Source: an uncultured Prevotellaceae bacterium
GTDB taxonomy: Bacteria > Bacteroidota > Bacteroidia > Bacteroidales > Bacteroidaceae
Assembly: GCA_937898415.1 (NCBI GenBank)
Contig: CALDLA010000160.1
Span: 1 to 20,458 of the forward strand
DNA length: 20,458 nucleotides
Reading direction: 5' to 3'
Shown here: positions 16,384-20,458 of the stretch, in pieces
How the letters are laid out: each line of letters starts with the position of its first letter
Numbering within the stretch: the stretch's first letter is position 1
The notes under the pieces: generated by a model
The model's input: the letters and a program-made list of their open reading frames with translations, nothing else
The model's database searches: none
Told to the model about the DNA's origin: nothing
Program-made: the position numbers and the translations under genes

Positions 16384-16677
16384 AACGTTTATAGTTTGAT
16401 TTTAACTTGCTTGAATGAGAGACACAAACAAAAGAAGGTGTGACTCTGTGTCCGCTAATCCACCGATGGCCTTCGACTGCCAGAGAAAAGATTAGAAGAA
16501 CAGCTCACACCCTTGTATGACGTCAATGGAACGGGGCCAATGAAATCAACGCCAAGGGAAGAACGTTTTCGCTTTTCCATTTTCTCATGAGAGTTGTCGA
16601 AGTTCTCGGTGTGGAAAAAGCATAACGCTTCCGATGCTATGCGTGCCGGTTCAGGCACGTTTTCGCTTGCAAAGATA
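16384..16677 (-). promoter_or_regulatory. promoter and structured leader of the adhesin gene
   Basis: TATCTTTG on the minus strand (16677-16670) is a good -7 element, about 285 bp before the start codon. No convincing -33 box was seen. The transcript would begin with a stem CGTGCC/GGCACG (16642-16659). The 12-mer ACGTTTTCGCTT (plus-strand form) occurs at 16657-16668 and again at 16563-16574. A possible 41-codon leader frame starts M-E-K-R-K-R-S near 16580 and stops at 16455; nothing supports its translation. The start of the leader resembles that of the toxin-antitoxin pair. Confidence 0.5.
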
Positions 16678-16756
16678 CGCATTATTCTGCGAAAAACGTT
16701 CATTGTGAGCTGTTTTTTCTTGTTTTTGTTACTATATTTATGTATTGGTAGAAATG

Positions 16757-16939
16757 TTATACCATTCCTGTGCGCTCTATCTTGCGGCGCATCTTCTCGT
16801 TTTCGTCGATGAAGCGGGCCAGCGTGGCGTTCTTGTCGCCAATCTGCCACCGCTGATAGACGATGACTGACACTAACACCAGCACGATGACAATCATGGC
16901 GGCGGCGAGGGCTACGGTGAGGATGAGACTAATGTCCAT
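16757..16939 (-). CDS. small single-pass membrane protein
   Basis: The 60-residue product has one strongly hydrophobic segment (residues about 4-28, ending V-I-V-Y-Q-R-W). A short charged, probably helical tail follows (D-K-N-A-T-L-A-R-F-I-D-E-N-E-K-M-R-R-K). The likely orientation is N-out with the tail in the cytoplasm. It lies 131 bp after the TPR-AraC regulator gene on the same strand, behind its own promoter and a paired operator-like repeat. I do not recognise a family. A role as a regulated partner of the regulator is inferred from position only. Confidence 0.65.
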   Translation of the reverse strand: MDISLILTVALAAAMIVIVLVLVSVIVYQRWQIGDKNATLARFIDENEKMRRKIERTGMV

Positions 16940-16990
16940 TTACGATTTATGAATTTGCGGTTTATTTGGCTGTTTGCCCATTTACGGCCG

Positions 16991-16998
16991 CAAATGTA
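16991..16998 (-). promoter_or_regulatory. -7 element of the small membrane protein promoter
   Basis: On the minus strand the sequence is TACATTTG, matching TAnnTTTG, about 52 bp before the ATG at 16939. No TTTG box lies at the expected upstream spacing; instead the two direct repeats begin 20 bp upstream, which suits an activator-dependent promoter. Confidence 0.6.
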
Positions 16999-17017
16999 CT
17001 AAAAACCGTGATGGCTG

Positions 17018-17058
17018 TTGTGCCACCACGGGAAAAGTTTGTGCCAAATCGGGAAAAT
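17018..17058 (-). promoter_or_regulatory. paired direct repeats, likely AraC-type operator
   Basis: TTGTGCCACCACGGGAAAAG (17018-17037) and TTGTGCCAAATCGGGAAAAT (17039-17058), plus-strand form, are the same site repeated exactly 21 bp apart: TTGTGCC-N4-CGGGAAAA. Seen on the minus strand they sit immediately upstream of the TACATTTG element. Two direct half-sites two helical turns apart next to the promoter is the usual layout for an AraC-family activator, and the gene just upstream encodes one. Confidence 0.75.
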
Positions 17059-17070
17059 ATGCGTGCTTGC

Positions 17071-18684
17071 CTACTTTCTCGCCACCTTGCGGTAGTCGGT
17101 GGGCAACATGCCGTAGGTCTCGCTGAAGAGGCGGTAGAAGGTGCGGCGGGAGAGGCCGCATAGCTCGGCAATGATGGCCACGGCTTCTGTTGTGGTTGCC
17201 AGCAGGTGGGCAGCATGGCGCAGACGGTACTCGTTGAGGAAGCCGTTGACGCTCTTACCATCGGCACAAGCACTGATGGCGTCGGTCACGTAATGTTCAT
17301 TGGTACCGAGGAGCTGGGCCAGACGACTGCGGTCCAGGTCGGCATCGGTATAGATGTGGTCTGACGAGTCCATGAGGTCACAGATACGACGGAAGAGCTG
17401 CTGCTCGGCTGTGAGCACATCCTCCGGTTTTGCTTTCAGCAGCTCGATGTTCTGCTGCTGTTCCTGCTCACGCTGTTCTATCTCGGCCAGCAGTCGGCGG
17501 TTCTTCTCCGTCAGCACCTTGTTGTAGGTATAGGCGCGGTGCAGCAGGTAGGCGATGAGCAGGATGATGATGACGGCGCTGACAAGTATGATGTGATAGA
17601 TGGTGGCCCGTGCCTCCGACTCCTCCAAAGCAAGGTCTTTTTCGTGCGTCTGGTAGATGACCGCCAGTTCGGCTGCATCGTTCTGCTTCTGCCAAACGAG
17701 GGCAGAGTCGATGGCAGAGCAGACACTATCGGCCAACTCCAGCGCCTCGGTAACACGTCCGGAACGGCGGTTAGCCATATAGCGTGGGGCAAGGCTCGTG
17801 CTGATGATATCGAAGGTGAAGGCGGAACTGTCAATGGCTGCGAAAGTGGTATCAAGGCGGTCATACATATCGGCGGCCTCGGCATAGCGGCCAGCGGCCA
17901 TCAGATAGGCGGTGGCAGTCTCGATACACGACGGGTTTTCGAGCTGATTCCGTGGTATGTTGGCAAAAACGGCGGCGGCCTCATTGGTCTGGCCCGTAGC
18001 CAGCAGGTACTGCGCCTTATACAACGCCAACAGTCCGTTGTGCTCTGGGATAATGAGCGAGTCGCCAACGCCCAGACGCTCACAGGCGCGGAATTCCTCT
18101 TCGTAGCGGCCAAGCCACTTCCCGGCCTCTTCGTATTCTCCCATCTCGAAGAATGAAAAGAAAATGTTGCTGCATAGGATGGCCAGGTTAAAATCGCCCT
18201 TCTCCTTGCCGCCCAACACGTTTAGCTGCTGCTCATAGGCCTTGCCGAAGGTCTGTTTCGCTGCCTCAGGCATCGCCAGATGTAACTGACACTGTGCCAT
18301 CAAAGAGAGTAGGAAAGCCTTTTGTGAGCCGGGGAAATCGTCATTGCCCTCCAATTTTTCCAGCATTTCATTAGCGACGGCCAACGCACCCTCCGTGTCG
18401 CCCTGCTGAATGAGCATACAGGCATAGCGGTAGCCCGTGTCGGCATAGACATCCAATGCCTGCGAGGGGTCATTTTTCAGTATCTCATAGGATTTTCGAT
18501 AGTACAGCTCTGCTATCCGCATCTGGTGCCGCTGGAAGTCATACTCCATGCCCAACTCATGATAGTGCCGCGCCGTCCATTGGGCCTCGGTCATCTTCTC
18601 CTTGCCGTCACCAGCTTGTTTCCTGGTACAACCCAATATGGTCAGCGCAACGGAGAATAATATAAGGTATAGGGAGTGTCGCAT
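17071..18684 (-). CDS. membrane-anchored TPR-AraC transcriptional regulator
   Basis: The 537-residue protein has a hydrophobic N-terminus with a lipobox-like L-T-I-L-G-C (Cys19). A long helical TPR-type region (about 35-350) follows, with A-L-A-V-A-N-E-M-L-E and A-A-D-M-Y-D-R-L-like helices. A transmembrane segment lies at about 355-378 (I-I-L-V-S-A-V-I-I-I-L-L-I-A-Y-L-L). Next come a coiled coil rich in Gln/Glu (395-420) and an AraC-type helix-turn-helix domain (about 430-537; F-L-N-E-Y-R-L-R-H-A-A-H-L-L, I-A-E-L-C-G-L-S-R-R-T-F-Y-R-L-F). The layout puts the TPR domain in the periplasm and the DNA-binding domain in the cytoplasm, so it probably senses an envelope or extracellular signal. A lipobox plus an inner transmembrane segment is unusual; the cysteine may not be lipidated. 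The paired repeats just downstream are its likely target. Confidence 0.9.
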   Translation of the reverse strand: MRHSLYLILFSVALTILGCTRKQAGDGKEKMTEAQWTARHYHELGMEYDFQRHQMRIAELYYRKSYEILKNDPSQALDVYADTGYRYACMLIQQGDTEGALAVANEMLEKLEGNDDFPGSQKAFLLSLMAQCQLHLAMPEAAKQTFGKAYEQQLNVLGGKEKGDFNLAILCSNIFFSFFEMGEYEEAGKWLGRYEEEFRACERLGVGDSLIIPEHNGLLALYKAQYLLATGQTNEAAAVFANIPRNQLENPSCIETATAYLMAAGRYAEAADMYDRLDTTFAAIDSSAFTFDIISTSLAPRYMANRRSGRVTEALELADSVCSAIDSALVWQKQNDAAELAVIYQTHEKDLALEESEARATIYHIILVSAVIIILLIAYLLHRAYTYNKVLTEKNRRLLAEIEQREQEQQQNIELLKAKPEDVLTAEQQLFRRICDLMDSSDHIYTDADLDRSRLAQLLGTNEHYVTDAISACADGKSVNGFLNEYRLRHAAHLLATTTEAVAIIAELCGLSRRTFYRLFSETYGMLPTDYRKVARK

Positions 18685-18702
18685 GATTTAATAAATTCGC
18701 TG

Positions 18703-18710
18703 CAAAGTTA
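18703..18710 (-). promoter_or_regulatory. -7 element of the regulator promoter
   Basis: The minus strand reads TAACTTTG, a match to TAnnTTTG, 18 bp before the ATG at 18684, which implies a very short leader. A clear -33 box was not seen. Confidence 0.6.
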
Positions 18711-18758
18711 CACATTTTTTTCAATTATTCATCGTTTTACCAGTAAAATATGCAAAAA

Positions 18759-18794
18759 GCGGGCGAAGATAGCGTAACGCGCATCTTCGCCCGC
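18759..18794 (-). terminator. strong minus-strand terminator
   Basis: A perfect 12-bp stem GCGGGCGAAGAT / ATCTTCGCCCGC surrounds a 12-nt loop. On the minus strand the stem is followed directly by TTTTTGCA, so it is an intrinsic terminator for transcription coming from the right. It lies 27 bp outside the insertion sequence's left end and shields the regulator promoter from read-through. Confidence 0.85.
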
Positions 18795-18821
18795 CATTAT
18801 CTTCGCCTTCGTTAATTACAT

Positions 18822-18840
18822 CCTTATTTCCGCAGCCAAA
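18822..18840 (+). repeat. left terminal inverted repeat of the IS
   Basis: CCTTATTTCCGCAGCCAAA; 15 of the first 19 bases match the right-end repeat. About 140 bp of noncoding IS sequence separates it from the transposase stop. That stretch includes a CCCCCT/AGGGGG hairpin (18930-18950) that may end the transposase message. Confidence 0.75.
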
Positions 18841-18980
18841 TAGTATGGCAGTTTCGTAATCATTTGTATTGTGCGTGCTCGTGATTTTTTCATGGGATGA
18901 CAAAATCCAGTTATTCTTACGACACAGTTCCCCCTTTCCCCATTAGGGGGATGAACGCGATTCCCACAAAGATGTCTGGA

Positions 18981-20273
18981 TTATGTGGACACGAGTTTTT
19001 CGTAAGGTCTGTCTGTGTAGAGCTTGAGTTTCCATGTCCTGGCAGTCCTTATCCATTTCCCTGGCACCGTAATGAAGTGGAAGACGAACCGTTTGAGCCT
19101 CCCGTTTGGGGTGATGCCATGGAAGATGCCTGAGAGTTTCCGCATCAGTGCCGTGAAGAAGTTTTTGCACATGGCCATGAGAATCATAAAGGCAGTGTTC
19201 TCCTTGAGGTATGAGCATGGCAGGTGCTTCCACATGAAGTCGTTGTTCAGCGAGTCGAAGTCCCTCTCCCTGGCTCCGCGCTTGTTGTAGATGGTGATGA
19301 TGTCCTGCTCCGTCCTCTCCCAGTCATTGGTGAGTATGCAGCGATAGACGTACTTGCCTCCGAAGAGGTCTTCCATGCCTTCCCCGTCCTCGACCTTGGT
19401 ACGCTGTACGACGAGTCTGTAGTGTCGGTCCTCAAGGAACTGCGAGAACATGACGGAGGCCACCTCGCATTTCTGGTAGTTGATCTCCGCGGGAGTCCAC
19501 CGCGTGCCCCGCTGTATCTGTGCATACAGGCTCTGGCTGTTGGCTGCCCTCAGGTAGAAGGAAAGACAGTTGTCATCGATGACCTTTACAACCTCTTCAG
19601 AGTAGGATCCGCAGTCGGCCCTGAACTGCCTGACGGTCTGCCCCTTCTGGCGGAAAAGCGAGAATGCACGCCTGTGGGTATCCGCCTGCCGGAACTTGAC
19701 AGGCGTATTGCCGTCGCGGTTCTCCACGTAGGCTATCACGCCGTCGATGGAATAGACACCGGGGAAGTAGCCGTAGGCTTGTTTGTAGGAGTACTTGGCA
19801 TCTGCCTTGTCGCAGGGGATGAGAACATGGTCGAAGTCAACGTCTACCATCTGCCCCTTCTTCAGCAGTCCCATGCGGATGGCAGACTCCATCAGCAGCC
19901 CGTTCAGCTTCGGATTCGTGTTGAAGGCATAGCTCTGCCCTGAGCACTTGGCCGTGTAGCAGATGTCCTCGACGGCCAACTCCTTGATGGCACGGCCGAT
20001 GGTGTCGCTGCTCGGGACATGGGCACCGGGAGCAAGACGGAGGTCATTCCCAATCTCGTTCACGTCCTCCAGATAGTCGCCAACGCACAGGCAGGTGTCA
20101 AACAAAGGCAGAATCACTTCGCTCCACTGGAAACCATTATGAGCCTTACTACGCACTCCAAGCACCTCATTGAGGAGATTGTCCAGCTGAAAGCCATGAA
20201 AATAGCTCTCAGCACAAAAAATTCCAGCCCTCGCGCTCACTTTCTCGATTTTTGTTTGTACCTTTGCTGCCAT
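18981..20273 (-). CDS. IS1380-family DDE transposase
   Basis: From the ATG at 20273 the protein is 430 residues, starting M-A-A-K-V-Q-T-K-I-E-K, a typical family start. An upstream ATG at 20330 would add 19 residues. Candidate catalytic residues are in place: an Asp in D-V-D-F-D (144-148), Asp220 in R-A-D-C-G-S, and Glu336 in the Y-x2-R-x3-E signature (Y-N-K-R-G-A-R-E, 329-336). The C-terminus (K-E-N-T-A-F-M-I-L, then a basic region) is complete. No frameshift or internal stop is seen, so the enzyme may be functional. It catalyses cut-and-paste movement of the element. Confidence 0.9.
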   Translation of the reverse strand: MAAKVQTKIEKVSARAGIFCAESYFHGFQLDNLLNEVLGVRSKAHNGFQWSEVILPLFDTCLCVGDYLEDVNEIGNDLRLAPGAHVPSSDTIGRAIKELAVEDICYTAKCSGQSYAFNTNPKLNGLLMESAIRMGLLKKGQMVDVDFDHVLIPCDKADAKYSYKQAYGYFPGVYSIDGVIAYVENRDGNTPVKFRQADTHRRAFSLFRQKGQTVRQFRADCGSYSEEVVKVIDDNCLSFYLRAANSQSLYAQIQRGTRWTPAEINYQKCEVASVMFSQFLEDRHYRLVVQRTKVEDGEGMEDLFGGKYVYRCILTNDWERTEQDIITIYNKRGARERDFDSLNNDFMWKHLPCSYLKENTAFMILMAMCKNFFTALMRKLSGIFHGITPNGRLKRFVFHFITVPGKWIRTARTWKLKLYTDRPYEKLVST

Positions 20274-20331
20274 GTTAGAATTATATCCTTTTTGGTTTGA
20301 CAGCACTAAGGTAAGTGAAAATTCTGACATA

Positions 20332-20370
20332 CGCAAATCCTTGGGAACTTTTGTTCCTAAAGGGTTTGCG
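20332..20370. promoter_or_regulatory. long hairpin near the IS right end
   Basis: CGCAAATCC (20332-20340) pairs with GGGTTTGCG (20362-20370) with one G-T wobble. Inside it, GGAAC (20344-20348) pairs with GTTCC (20353-20357) across a TTTT loop. It lies between the terminal repeat and the transposase start. Such hairpins in other IS families limit transposase expression from outside transcripts; that role here is inferred. Confidence 0.65.
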
Positions 20371-20384
20371 GTTTCTCAAAGAAA

Positions 20385-20403
20385 AATCGCTGCGGAATTA
20401 AGG
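20385..20403 (-). repeat. right terminal inverted repeat of the IS
   Basis: Read inward on the minus strand: CCTTAATTCCGCAGCGATT, the partner of 18822-18840. Beyond it, 20404-20458 holds no gene; a small inverted repeat GTGACT/AGTCAC lies at 20431-20444. Confidence 0.75.
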
Positions 20404-20458
20404 TGACAAAAGAAACGATTCGATTGCAGCGTGACTAGAGTCACTAAATCATTTGACT

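Larger units (their letters stand above)
18822..20403 (-). mobile_element. IS1380-family insertion sequence, about 1.58 kb
   Basis: The ends are imperfect inverted repeats. The left end starts CCTTATTTCCGCAGC at 18822. The right end, read inward on the minus strand from 20403, starts CCTTAATTCCGCAGC. They enclose a single intact transposase gene, and the 1582-bp length suits the family. No 4-bp target duplication is visible: flanks are ACAT on the left and TGAC on the right. The copy therefore seems old, or recombined at one end. Only 55 bp of right flank is in the window. Confidence 0.8.

Noticed and set aside
16455..16850. 131-codon minus-strand frame between the membrane protein and the adhesin
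   Set aside because: It overlaps the end of the small membrane protein gene in another frame and crosses the adhesin promoter. At most its last 41 codons could be a leader peptide.
20431..20458. Inverted repeats GTGACT/AGTCAC and AGTCA/TGACT in the right flank
   Set aside because: Short and cut by the window edge; they cannot be separated from chance.

Overview
The window looks like chromosomal accessory DNA from a Bacteroidales bacterium, most likely a Prevotella-type genus. Four things point there. Promoters fit the Bacteroidetes TTTG...TAnnTTTG pattern. Ribosome-binding sites are mostly absent. Secreted proteins end in a short 'KGxYxxxGKKxxIK' tail. The protein families are BspA-like leucine-rich repeats, Listeria-Bacteroides (InlB B) repeats, GLUG-type repeats, a TPR-AraC membrane regulator and an IS1380-family element.

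Layout. (1) 1-848 holds a 22-bp palindromic tandem repeat, a consensus promoter and a long hairpin-rich leader. (2) 849-7221 (+) is a tight four-gene operon: a leucine-rich-repeat surface protein, a protein with three InlB-like repeats plus cohesin-like and dockerin-like domains, a cohesin-like protein with the tail, and a 67-residue acidic small protein. A hairpin terminator follows. (3) 7332-9018 is a decayed zone: a flavin-reductase remnant, a helically spaced palindrome array, a G-rich repeat, and a broken copy of the next locus in which only the two ends survive around an unrelated 174-residue ORF. (4) 9180-9703 (+) is a YoeB/Txe-type toxin-antitoxin pair. (5) 16383-9854 (-) is a 2109-residue modular adhesin-like protein followed by a second small acidic protein. 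(6) 18684-16757 (-) is a membrane-anchored TPR-AraC regulator, a two-copy operator and a 60-residue membrane protein. (7) 18822-20403 is an IS1380-family insertion sequence.

How it fits together. Two loci, and the remains of a third, share one plan: large exported protein(s) followed closely by a small protein with an N-terminal Y-x-x-P motif and an acidic C-terminus. In the left operon the dockerin-like end of gene 2 and the cohesin-like domains of genes 2 and 3 suggest that the products may assemble at the cell surface. That is inference. The TPR-AraC protein probably acts on the paired sites just downstream of its own gene and so on the small membrane protein. A link from there to the adhesin is possible but not shown. 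Repeats, a TA pair, gene remnants and an IS mark this as a recombination-prone region.
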